38,441 nt of DNA from a bacterium UBA6115 (GTDB lineage Bacteria; Bacillota_A; Clostridia; Christensenellales; Aristaeellaceae). The position numbers and the translations under genes were made by a program. Within the stretch, counting starts at the first letter, position 1, and every line of letters begins with the position of its first letter. The notes beneath the pieces are model-generated. The model had not been told where the DNA came from and did no database searches. It saw only the letters and a program-made list of their open reading frames with translations. The stretch spans positions 1-38,441 of the forward strand of contig DIWD01000027.1 of assembly GCA_002428405.1 (NCBI GenBank). Direction: 5' to 3'. Shown piece by piece: positions 25,065-31,681 of the stretch.

Positions 25065-25964
25065 ATGGACAAACGTTACGCGATGATTGGCGTGGACATG
25101 GAAACGGATGTCGGCAGTTTCACCCCGTTCTATGAAGGGGCGAAGCACGGCACGCCGAAACTGCTCAGCCTGTTTAAGGAAAAGGGTGTGAAAGCCACCT
25201 TCTTTTTCACCGGGGAATGCGCCAGGGAAAACCCGGAGACAGCCCGGCTGGTCGCGGGCAGCGGCCATGAGGTCGGCGCGCACTCCCTCTACCACGAGAC
25301 GGTGGGGGATGAGCTCTTCCCCATTCCGGGCGTAAAGCCCCTGCTGCCGCACGAGGTCAAGCCGCGGCTCCAATTGGCCAACCAGTGGATCAAGGAGGCC
25401 TGCGGCGTCAGGCCCGTCTCTTTCCGCAGCCCCCGGCTCTTTGGATCCACAGCTCTGGTCAACGCGCTGGAGGAGCTTGAGTTTCTCACCGACGCGAGTT
25501 ATCCCATGTATTACTACCGCGAGCGCCTCGCGCCCTACCATCCCAGCCGGGAGGACTGGACGAAACCAGGGGATTCCACTATCCTTGAAATCCCGAACTT
25601 TGCCGACATGAGCATGGAAAACCATGACCCCGGGCTGGAGCGCGACCGCGACCAGTGGCCGCTCTTCCGGACGGAAGGCGCGGACTTCCTGCTCAAAAGG
25701 ATGGACGCCTTCCTGGATTTCTGCAGGGAAAAGGGCCAGCCGCCCTTTATTTGCCTTTACATCCATCCCTGGGAGTTCTTTCCGATGGAGAAAAGCTACA
25801 ATTTTGGCGAAGCGACCGTCATCCCCGATGATTTCATCACCAAAAACTGCGGCGACGCCGCGCTTGAGCAAATGTCCCTCCTGATTGACGGCATGCGGAA
25901 GCGCGGCTTTGACTTTAGAACAGCCAAAGAACTGTACGAGGTGTTCGGGAGGAAGGCAACATGA
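25065..25964 (+). CDS. NodB-homology polysaccharide deacetylase-like hydrolase
   Basis: A 299-residue cytoplasmic protein (no signal) of carbohydrate esterase 4 type, which removes N- or O-acyl groups with a metal. Motif 1 GVDMETDVGSF supplies the Asp residues, motif 2 is HSLYH (the HxxxH metal pair) within GHEVGAHSLYHET, then RSPRLFG, and the late His is in YIHPWEFF. All metal-binding motifs are present, so it should be active. The PuuE-type allantoinases belong to this superfamily too, so amide or ureide hydrolysis is an alternative to sugar deacetylation. ATG at 25065 follows AAGGAAG. The stop overlaps the next start (ATGA). Confidence 0.86.
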   Translation: MDKRYAMIGVDMETDVGSFTPFYEGAKHGTPKLLSLFKEKGVKATFFFTGECARENPETARLVAGSGHEVGAHSLYHETVGDELFPIPGVKPLLPHEVKPRLQLANQWIKEACGVRPVSFRSPRLFGSTALVNALEELEFLTDASYPMYYYRERLAPYHPSREDWTKPGDSTILEIPNFADMSMENHDPGLERDRDQWPLFRTEGADFLLKRMDAFLDFCREKGQPPFICLYIHPWEFFPMEKSYNFGEATVIPDDFITKNCGDAALEQMSLLIDGMRKRGFDFRTAKELYEVFGRKAT

Positions 25965-26431
25965 AAAAAATCAAGGTGCAACAGCTCACGGAGGAGGCCT
26001 TCTCCCCCTTCGGCCTGGTCATCGGGACAGAGGGCAGGCCTTACGGCGGCGAGGAAGGCGTCTACCGCTGGTACGAAAACCAGGCAGGGGTTGACGATGC
26101 CAAAACGGTTTCCGTGAACCTTCTGACCGTGCTCCGCCGCCCCTTCGCCTGCCGCAGGTTCGAAGCCCATCACCACACCACGGAAACCATCCTCCCCTTG
26201 ACCGGCGGGGTCATTGTCGCCGGCATTCCGAAAGGAGAAGCAGATGCCGGGAAACTGGCCGCTTTCTATGTGCCATCCGGTATGGGAGTCTGCTGGGCGC
26301 AGGGCGTCTGGCACTATGCTCCCTATCCCATGCATTGTGAAGAAACCTGCGCGGTGATTTTCCGCCGGGGCACGGGCGGAGATGACGCGGTGTTCGCAGA
26401 GTTGCCTGAGGATGTCGGGTTTGAGCTGTAA
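25961..26431 (+). CDS. Ureidoglycolate lyase (AllA)-family cupin-like protein
   Basis: A 156-residue protein of the AllA family (PF04115): TEEAFSPFGLVIGTEGRPYG at the N-terminus, RRFEAHHHTTETILPLTGG, and PSGMGVCWAQGVWHYAPYPM. These match the conserved pattern of E. coli AllA (EAFxxYGxVI, ELERHPxxxQAFxPMxG, VWHxPL), although AllA's HxxxxQAF is HTTETIL here. AllA splits ureidoglycolate to glyoxylate and urea; more distant members probably act on other small acids. It is translationally coupled to the deacetylase gene. Together with the M24 and NodB neighbours it suggests C-N bond chemistry, but this is inference. Confidence 0.82.
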   Translation: MKKIKVQQLTEEAFSPFGLVIGTEGRPYGGEEGVYRWYENQAGVDDAKTVSVNLLTVLRRPFACRRFEAHHHTTETILPLTGGVIVAGIPKGEADAGKLAAFYVPSGMGVCWAQGVWHYAPYPMHCEETCAVIFRRGTGGDDAVFAELPEDVGFEL

Positions 26432-26482
26432 AGGATATCCTGACAGGTTCACTCCATCAGGCGGAAAGAGAAGGACAGGGCA

Positions 26483-27640
26483 ATGAAGAAGCAAACAGGC
26501 CAGAACCTGCTGTTCTGCTGGCTCATCACCGTCATGGGGATCGTGGCCAATATCTTCCATACCCTTGCTGACCGGATCGTCATTTCCCTGGGCAGGCCGG
26601 CCACCCAGGCCGGAATCCTGATCTCCGTATACGCCCTGGGATCGCTGTGCAGCGTACTTCTTTCTTCTTCCCTGGCTGATCGTATCGGAAAGCGCCGGGT
26701 CATCGCGGCAGCCCTGTCTGTGATGGCGGCCGGCCTGCTGATCGTCCCCGCTTCCAGTGCCTTCGCCCCGATACTCATCGGGCTGTTCCTCTTCGGTTTC
26801 GGCTTCGCGCCTTCGGAAGGCATGGGTTCGGCGCTGCTGGGCGATGAAAACCCGGAGAAGGCGGCGGCCTGGATGAATATCTCCCAGGCCGGCTTTGGCG
26901 TCGGCGCGATCCTGGGCCCGCTGATCGCCATCGCCTGGCTGAACACAGGGAATTCATGGCGCGGCCCGTTTTTGCTGGGGTCCCTGCTGGCCCTCTCCCT
27001 GCTCCTCATGGTGATCGTCTCCGGCAAGGACCGGATGGCGCCGCCGGTATCTTCCGCCGGGCATTCGATGAACATGTTTGAACTGCTAAAGGACAAACGC
27101 TTCGTCTTCCTCGTCATCATGATGTTTCTGTACCTTGGCTACGAGTCCGTGGCACCCGCTTATATCAAGCGGTATTTTGTCGATTCCGGCTCAGGGGAGT
27201 CCCTTGCGTCACTGATGATCTCCCTGTTTTGGGGATCGATGATCATCGGCCGCCTGCTCGGCTCCTTCCTGGCCGGCAGGGAAATGCAAAGCATCAGGGG
27301 ATACACAGTCTTTACCTTTCTGGGTATCCTTCTGCTCATTCTGGGTAAAACGCCCCTGCTGCGCATCATTGCGGTCGTGCTCTTCGGCTTTGGCTGCGGG
27401 CCGGTCTGGCCCATGCTGATCACACTGGCCGCCCGCCTCTTTCCAAAGCGCAGCGGCGCGGCCGTTGGGATGATGATGCTCGCCTCGATGGCCGGCTTTG
27501 CTGTTTTCCCGTTTCTGATCGGCAACCTGCCGGCCAACCCGGTTCTCACCTTTGTATTCAGCGCGATACTGGCAGTTCTGCTGATCCTGGTTTCCGGGTT
27601 TGCCGGAAGGAAAGATACAAGCGCGCGGGCATCAAAGTAA
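26483..27640 (+). CDS. Major facilitator superfamily transporter
   Basis: A 385-residue protein with about 12 membrane helices. The loop between helices 2 and 3 reads SSLADRIGKRRVIAAAL, the MFS signature, and the second half has a matching SFLAGREM loop. Similar proteins in the FucP/NNP-like sugar subgroup carry monosaccharides, and here it may import or export a product released by the upstream enzymes. It is the last gene in the run that starts at 13787. AAGGACAGGG precedes the ATG. Substrate unknown. Confidence 0.9.
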   Translation: MKKQTGQNLLFCWLITVMGIVANIFHTLADRIVISLGRPATQAGILISVYALGSLCSVLLSSSLADRIGKRRVIAAALSVMAAGLLIVPASSAFAPILIGLFLFGFGFAPSEGMGSALLGDENPEKAAAWMNISQAGFGVGAILGPLIAIAWLNTGNSWRGPFLLGSLLALSLLLMVIVSGKDRMAPPVSSAGHSMNMFELLKDKRFVFLVIMMFLYLGYESVAPAYIKRYFVDSGSGESLASLMISLFWGSMIIGRLLGSFLAGREMQSIRGYTVFTFLGILLLILGKTPLLRIIAVVLFGFGCGPVWPMLITLAARLFPKRSGAAVGMMMLASMAGFAVFPFLIGNLPANPVLTFVFSAILAVLLILVSGFAGRKDTSARASK

Positions 27641-27680
27641 ACAGCCAGTCAGAGATAAAACCCGCGCCTTTGCCTTTTCC
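27623..27680 (+). terminator. Possible terminator of the sugar operon
   Basis: GCGCGGG (27623-27629) can pair with CCCGCGC (27661-27667) across a 31-base loop that spans the MFS stop codon, and TTTGCCTTTTCC follows. The 3' arm and tail are identical over 22 bases to the better terminator at 29021-29054. A second small hairpin GCTCC-GGGGA-GGAGC lies further on near 27700. The long loop makes the call tentative. Confidence 0.4.
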
Positions 27681-27775
27681 GCGCGCCGGCGGTGCTGCTC
27701 CGGGGAGGAGCGCCGCAGAAAACAATGTTAACGGAGCCCTATGCTTTCTATCCGCTTGCAAGGAGATGAAGCCAT

Positions 27776-28267
27776 ATGTCAGACAAAGCGCTTTATATAT
27801 TGGCAGGTTTTGATGACGGCACGGAGGCCCGTTTATGCGCACTGCAGAGCAAGCTGTATTCAAAGGGATTCCGCGGGGTACATACAAAAAATATACCGCA
27901 GCACATCACCCTGGGCTCATATCCGGCAGAAATGGAAAACGAGCTGATGGAGAAGATCCTGGAGCTTTCGAATTCTGTTGAAACATTTGAAGTATCCTTT
28001 CATCACATCGGCCTTTTTGCCGGGTCGAAAGTTTTGTTTGTCGCGCCCGGATGCAATGAGCAGCTGCTGAAACTGAAGGAAAACTTCGGGGACAGCTTCG
28101 GCTGGACACCGCACGCAACGATCCTTATTGATGAACAGGACACCATCCTGAAAGCTGTTCCGATCGTCCTGGAAGAGTTCTCCCCCTTTTGCGGCAAAGT
28201 GGCATCCCTGCATCTGTATGAATTCTTTCCGGCCAGGCATATCCTTTCAGCAAATTTGAAGCAATGA
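27776..28267 (+). CDS. 2H phosphoesterase / 2'-5' RNA ligase family protein
   Basis: A 163-residue bilobed protein with the two HxT/S motifs that define 2H phosphoesterases: HITLG at residues 43-47 and HATIL near residue 113. Characterised members ligate or open 2'-5' RNA linkages or hydrolyse cyclic phosphodiesters such as ADP-ribose 1'',2''-cyclic phosphate. AAGGAG precedes the ATG. It is separated from the sugar operon by a terminator-like segment and appears to be a stand-alone gene. The precise substrate is not predictable. Confidence 0.85.
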   Translation: MSDKALYILAGFDDGTEARLCALQSKLYSKGFRGVHTKNIPQHITLGSYPAEMENELMEKILELSNSVETFEVSFHHIGLFAGSKVLFVAPGCNEQLLKLKENFGDSFGWTPHATILIDEQDTILKAVPIVLEEFSPFCGKVASLHLYEFFPARHILSANLKQ

Positions 28268-28378
28268 CTCCTATCATGCCCCAGTCAGCCGCAGCGGGGC
28301 GCCTATGCCCAGCCGGGCGGTTTATTTGACAGCGGGTATAATCTTCCTGATGATTTTATCAGCGGAAAGGACGCGCAT

Positions 28379-28801
28379 ATGATAGAAGTCTATCTGAACT
28401 TGAACGGCAACGCCAAGGAAGCCGCTGCCTATTATGCCCAGGCTTTTGAAGCCGAAGCGCCCAGCATCATGTACTATTCCGAAATGCCCGGGGATGAAAA
28501 CACGGACATGCCCAAGGGCAGCGAGGACCTGGTCATGCATGCCACGGTCACGACCTTCGCGGGCGTCCTCATGATGGCTGACAATGAGCCCGGCGCGGTC
28601 ATCACCCCCAACCAGAGCGTAGTCCTGACCCTGTCCCATGAGGATCCGGTCCGGCTGCGCCGCCTCTTTTCCGCCCTGGAAAAGGATGGCGAGGTGCTGA
28701 TGCCGCTTGAAAAAACCTTCTTCAGCCCGCTCTACGGCCAGGTGAAGGACAAGTACGGCTTTTACTGGAACATTATGTCCTGGCAGGAACCGCAAAAATA
28801 A
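28379..28801 (+). CDS. PhnB-like VOC-fold protein
   Basis: A 140-residue protein of the PhnB/glyoxalase-like (VOC) group: MIEVYLNLNGNAKEAAAYYA, YYSEMPGDENT, a VLMMADNEPG strand, and the C-terminal DKYGFYWNIMSW that matches the DxFGxxWxI motif of PhnB proteins. The function of most members is unknown; none of the classic glyoxalase metal residues can be assigned confidently. A TATAAT at 28337-28342 and a TTGACA at 28326-28331 occur upstream, but they are only five bases apart and so do not form one promoter. Confidence 0.88.
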   Translation: MIEVYLNLNGNAKEAAAYYAQAFEAEAPSIMYYSEMPGDENTDMPKGSEDLVMHATVTTFAGVLMMADNEPGAVITPNQSVVLTLSHEDPVRLRRLFSALEKDGEVLMPLEKTFFSPLYGQVKDKYGFYWNIMSWQEPQK

Positions 28802-28822
28802 AACCGCAGGACATGGATAAAG

Positions 28823-28847
28823 GGGCGGGGGTATGGTGCCCCCGCCC
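28823..28847 (+). terminator. GC-rich hairpin after the PhnB-like gene
   Basis: GGGCGGGGG (28823-28831) pairs perfectly with CCCCCGCCC (28839-28847), loop of seven, 22 bases after the stop. No T-run follows, so termination may be weak or it may simply protect the transcript end. The remainder of 28848-29020 holds no gene that I can support. Confidence 0.5.
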
Positions 28848-29020
28848 TCAGTATGGGATAAGGCGGCTTGTCAGCCCAAAAGCCGGGGAGCAATCGAAGA
28901 ATGGAAGCGGCGATGAGTGTGCCCTTTGCGAATAAAAGGGGCAGGCGAGCGCCGGGAGAACGGAATGAATCATGCTGAAATAAGGTACAGACTGCCTGAA
29001 CCATAGGGTGTCACTGGCAG

Positions 29021-29054
29021 GGCGCGGGAAGATCCCCGCGCCTTTGCCTTTTCC
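29021..29054 (+). terminator. Intrinsic-type terminator
   Basis: GGCGCGGG (29021-29028) and CCCGCGCC (29035-29042) form a perfect eight-bp stem with a six-base loop, followed by TTTGCCTTTTCC. It would end plus-strand transcripts from the PhnB-like gene before they oppose the minus-strand genes. Confidence 0.62.
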
Positions 29055-29103
29055 GCTCGCTTACGCGGCCGTCAAAGGACCGTCCCTTGACGGCCGCGCG
29101 GCA

Positions 29104-29509
29104 TTATACAACATCAATGATGATTTTCCCCATCGCGTGGCCCTCGCTTTGGTAGCGCACCGCTTCAGCTGTCCGGGCAAGCGGGCTTCAGGACCAGCGG
29201 GGTCTCGGGGACGGCGGCGTATTCGGCGAAGCCCCCCATGCCGCAGCCGGAAATATCGCCCAGCACCGCGTCCCCGGGTTTGAACCGGCGGACGTCTTTC
29301 CCGACGGCCTCGACCTCCCCCGCGATGTCGCAGCCGAATATCTTCCGCTTCGGGATCGCGCCCAGTTTCATGGAACGGCTGTCCGCGGCGTTGACCGCCG
29401 CGGCATGTATCCTGACCAGCACCTCGTTGTCGCCCGGCACGGGCTTTTCCACTTCGCGCAGGACAAGCTCATCCGGTGAACTGCCTTTTTCGTAGATAAC
29501 TGCCTTCAT
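29104..29509 (-). pseudogene. MDR-family alcohol dehydrogenase/quinone oxidoreductase with internal deletion
   Basis: The N-terminal 110 residues are a good medium-chain dehydrogenase/reductase GroES-like domain: MKAVIYEKGSSPDELVLREV, VRIHAAAVNAADSRSMKLG, FGCDIAGEVEAVGKDVRRFK, then PETPLVLKPA. The frame closes at 29165 soon after. In a different frame the conserved C-terminal tail follows immediately: AEAVRYQSEGHAMGKIIIDV and a TAA at 29104-29106. The nucleotide-binding Rossmann domain, roughly 200 residues in normal members, is missing. The gene has therefore suffered a large internal deletion with a frameshift near 29170-29190 and cannot encode a working oxidoreductase. It lies 45 bases behind the XRE gene. 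Confidence 0.85.
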
Positions 29510-29554
29510 TCCTCTATATCCTTCCGGGCAGTGTTTCCGCCCTTGGCTCCTGAT

Positions 29555-29812
29555 TTATATTTTTCGCTGCTTCGTCTGGTCTTCCTGCCCGTTTGCGATG
29601 ACCTCGCAGCTGAACACCTCATTGATGTTGACACCAAACGCGTCCGCGATGCGGAAAGCCAGTTCCAGCGAGGGGGTATACTTGCCGGCTTCGATGGCGA
29701 TGATGGTCTGCCTGGACGCCCCGGCCTTTTCCGCCAGCTGCTGCTGGGTCATTTCCTCCGCGAAGAACCGCAGCTTCCTGATGCTGTTGCTGATCACATA
29801 TTGCCTGGCCAT
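29555..29812 (-). CDS. XRE-family helix-turn-helix regulator
   Basis: An 85-residue single-domain DNA-binding protein: SIRKLRFFAEEMTQQQLAEK, AGASRQTIIAIEAGKYTPSL and AFRIADAFGVNINEVF are the five helices of the Cro/XRE fold. ATG at 29812 has AAGGAG seven bases upstream; an upstream in-frame extension overlaps the inter-gene gap and is rejected. The gene lies 37 bases after a membrane-protein gene and is presumably co-transcribed. Such pairs (XRE plus small multi-helix membrane protein) recur in Firmicutes. It probably binds the inverted repeat in the promoter at 30381. Confidence 0.92.
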   Translation of the reverse strand: MARQYVISNSIRKLRFFAEEMTQQQLAEKAGASRQTIIAIEAGKYTPSLELAFRIADAFGVNINEVFSCEVIANGQEDQTKQRKI

Positions 29813-29849
29813 GCTGTTTCTCCTTCTTTGTTGTCCCGCTCCCATCCGC

Positions 29850-30356
29850 TCAGCCGTTTTTGATCCCCCGCCTGTAGTACATCAGCTGGGCGAAGGACTC
29901 CACAAGAGAGCCGATGTAGAAGGAGCCGAACAGGATGTTGAGCATCACCGCGGCGGGCTGCTCCATCACCAGGGAGCCCAGCGCCGCGATGAAACCGAGA
30001 CCGCCCAGGGCATAGCCGATCCGCATGGATTTGAGCGAGATCAGCTTGTCCATTTCGTCTTCCACCATGTCCAGCTCGAGTGATTTCTCGATTTCCCTGT
30101 CGTCCACCCTGCCGTTTTTCACCTGCTCCTGCACCGCCTTGCCGATGGCCAGCAGGATGTGGAAAACGATCTGGATGACGACCATCGCGGCGACGCCGAT
30201 GCCGATGAAGACCAGGATGGTCATCGCCCAGAATTTCGTGTCGTCCAGCGCCGCCGCGCCCGCGTTCACCTTGCCTGCCGCGTAGCTGACGTATGCCGCC
30301 AGCAGCAGGACCCCTGTCACCATGGAAACGATGGTGCTCTTTACCTTGTAAGACAT
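29850..30356 (-). CDS. Small integral membrane protein paired with XRE regulator
   Basis: A 168-residue protein with four predicted helices: residues 7-25 (TIVSMVTGVLLLAAYVSYA), about 43-70 (AMTILVFIGIGVAAMVVIQI), and two near the C-terminus (IGYALGGLGFIAALGSLVME, then VMLNILFGSFYIGSLVE). A charged stretch between helices 2 and 3 (VDDREIEKSLELDMVEDEMD) faces one side of the membrane. It resembles DUF2178-type proteins; function unknown. Start chosen at 30356 because TGAGGA and AAAGGAG lie just upstream, while an extension to 30416 would cross the promoter. Confidence 0.78.
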   Translation of the reverse strand: MSYKVKSTIVSMVTGVLLLAAYVSYAAGKVNAGAAALDDTKFWAMTILVFIGIGVAAMVVIQIVFHILLAIGKAVQEQVKNGRVDDREIEKSLELDMVEDEMDKLISLKSMRIGYALGGLGFIAALGSLVMEQPAAVMLNILFGSFYIGSLVESFAQLMYYRRGIKNG

Positions 30357-30380
30357 ATCCTCAACACTCCTTTTAACAAT

Positions 30381-30395
30381 TTGTCTGTTCGACAA
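30381..30395. promoter_or_regulatory. Inverted repeat at the start of the membrane-protein/XRE transcript
   Basis: TTGTC-TGTTC-GACAA, five-base arms and a five-base centre, lies immediately downstream of the -10 element, where an XRE repressor would block transcription. Candidate autoregulatory operator. Confidence 0.55.
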
Positions 30396-30400
30396 TGCAG

Positions 30401-30429
30401 AATGTACGCTATTCAAAACATCTTGTCAA
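30401..30429 (-). promoter_or_regulatory. Sigma-70-type promoter for membrane-protein/XRE genes
   Basis: On the minus strand TTGACA (30429-30424) and TACATT (30406-30401) are separated by exactly 17 bases. It is about 45 bases before the membrane-protein start. Confidence 0.72.
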
Positions 30430-30542
30430 GTATCTTTTATATCTTTTAAAATATTTTTCTTTCATGATTTATGTACCGCTGACCGCGGCAGGATGACAGG
30501 CAGAGGAGGAATTGCGCAGGCTGATCATGTTCCTGGTGTCTT

Positions 30543-30668
30543 TCAAGATGTGAAATTCCTGCTTCCCCGAAGCTTCCTTCCAATCTCACCCACCTTTATA
30601 TTGGTCCGCTCCACCTTGGCAAACTGCGCCTGTTCAAACAGCTCAATCGGGATGATCGGCTCGGCATA
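30543..30668 (-). pseudogene. Possible serine-recombinase fragment
   Basis: A 41-codon minus-strand stretch ending at a TGA (30543-30545) reads YAEPIIPIELFEQAQFAKVE and continues to RTNIKVGEIGRKL. The segment PIIPIELFEQAQ resembles the end of the recombinase domain of large serine recombinases (consensus near PAIIxxELFExVQ). No catalytic domain is nearby, so if real it is a scar of a lost mobile element. Short match, so low confidence. Confidence 0.3.
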
Positions 30669-30678
30669 CAAATTACGA

Positions 30679-30710
30679 TTTGTTACAAAACAATCACATT
30701 TTGTTGCAAA
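30679..30710. promoter_or_regulatory. Tandem palindromes spaced 21 bp
   Basis: TTTGTTACAAA (30679-30689) and TTTGTTGCAAA (30700-30710) are two copies of a TTTGNNNCAAA palindrome exactly 21 bases apart, two helical turns. They lie about 100 bases upstream of the ferritin-like gene and could bind two repressor dimers on one DNA face. Confidence 0.5.
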
Positions 30711-30804
30711 GTGTCAACAGAATCGATATAACAAGTCCGTTTACCGGGTATATCATCAATGTGGATACTTCACCAAACAGAAGAAGCGAAAGGCAATTAC
30801 GATC

Positions 30805-31500
30805 ATGTTAAGAAAAATGATGTCGATCCTCACCATGCTGGCGGTCATTCTTACCATTCCAGCGTTTTCCCGCGCGGCTGGCAGCGCTGATACAGTGACA
30901 TCGGCGACACAGCCAAATACTGGCACATCAACGCAGGACAACACCAGGATTTCCTCCTTTTCCGCGGATCAACCCTATACATTGGAGGAAATGCTCAAGT
31001 ATGCCATTCTGGATGAGTATGCCGCAAAAGCGCTTTACAGCGATGCGGTCACTTTCCATGCTGCTGAAGAACCTTTTACGCGCCTCCTTCAAGAGGAGGA
31101 AGGCCTGATCAATCAACTGTCACAATTGCTGGCAGACAATGCTGTCGCGTTGCCGGATCTGACAGCGATCTTTGAGAATCCTGCGGAAGATTCTCTCCGC
31201 GCGGTCTGCCTTGCTGGCATCAAAGCTGAGCGGATCAGCATAGAAATGTATGAAGCGTTCCTCGCCAAAGACAATTTGCCGGAAGGCGTTTCCGATGTGT
31301 TTTTATTGCTGCTGGATATGTCCGAAGATCATCTGGATGTCTTGGAAACGCTGGCCCTCGGTAACGGCTGGCTGCAAACGACGCAGGACAACGGCAATTA
31401 TGATGACAGAGACGATGAAGATGAAGATGAATATGAAGATCAGGATGAAGATGAATATGAAGATGGATATGAAGATCAGGATGAGGAGGATGATGACTGA
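30805..31500 (+). CDS. Secreted DUF2202 ferritin-like protein with acidic tail
   Basis: A 231-residue exported protein. Residues 1-24 are a signal peptide (MLRKMMSILTMLAVILTIPA, cleavage after SRA). A Thr/Ser-rich linker is followed by a ferritin-like four-helix domain of DUF2202 type (residues about 55-190: YTLEEMLKYAILDEYAAKAL, FTRLLQEEEGLINQLSQLL, IKAERISIEMYEAFL, LLLDMSEDHLDVLETLAL). The Glu and ExxH-like residues suit a di-metal site. The last 32 residues are almost only D, E and Y, encoded by short repeats of GATGAAGATGAATATGAAGA. Metal binding or surface retention is plausible for the tail. The frame stays open back to 30493 but the extension has no protein-like features. Confidence 0.8.
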   Translation: MLRKMMSILTMLAVILTIPAFSRAAGSADTVTSATQPNTGTSTQDNTRISSFSADQPYTLEEMLKYAILDEYAAKALYSDAVTFHAAEEPFTRLLQEEEGLINQLSQLLADNAVALPDLTAIFENPAEDSLRAVCLAGIKAERISIEMYEAFLAKDNLPEGVSDVFLLLLDMSEDHLDVLETLALGNGWLQTTQDNGNYDDRDDEDEDEYEDQDEDEYEDGYEDQDEEDDD

Positions 31501-31681
31501 ACAAGCGAAAACCCGCCTCCTGTGATTACATTCATCCAACCCCGGTGAAACGCGTCGGCTGTCTGTAATTGGCGCTGTCTTATTTTCTGGTATGATATGG
31601 CTTATTTTATAAATCGGACATTTTAATTGAATACCAGAAATCAAGGATACAGTAATCTACTAATTGCGTAATGAACTTACT

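Noticed and set aside
28321..28345. TTGACA and TATAAT upstream of the PhnB-like gene as one promoter
   Set aside because: They are separated by only five bases, so they cannot be a -35/-10 pair; each alone is insufficient evidence.
30493..30804. N-terminal extension of the DUF2202 protein
   Set aside because: It would bury the signal peptide inside the protein and run through the tandem palindromes and the possible recombinase fragment.
31401..31500. Short tandem repeats considered as a CRISPR or regulatory repeat
   Set aside because: The repeats are in frame and encode the acidic D/E/Y tail of the ferritin-like protein; there are no spacers.
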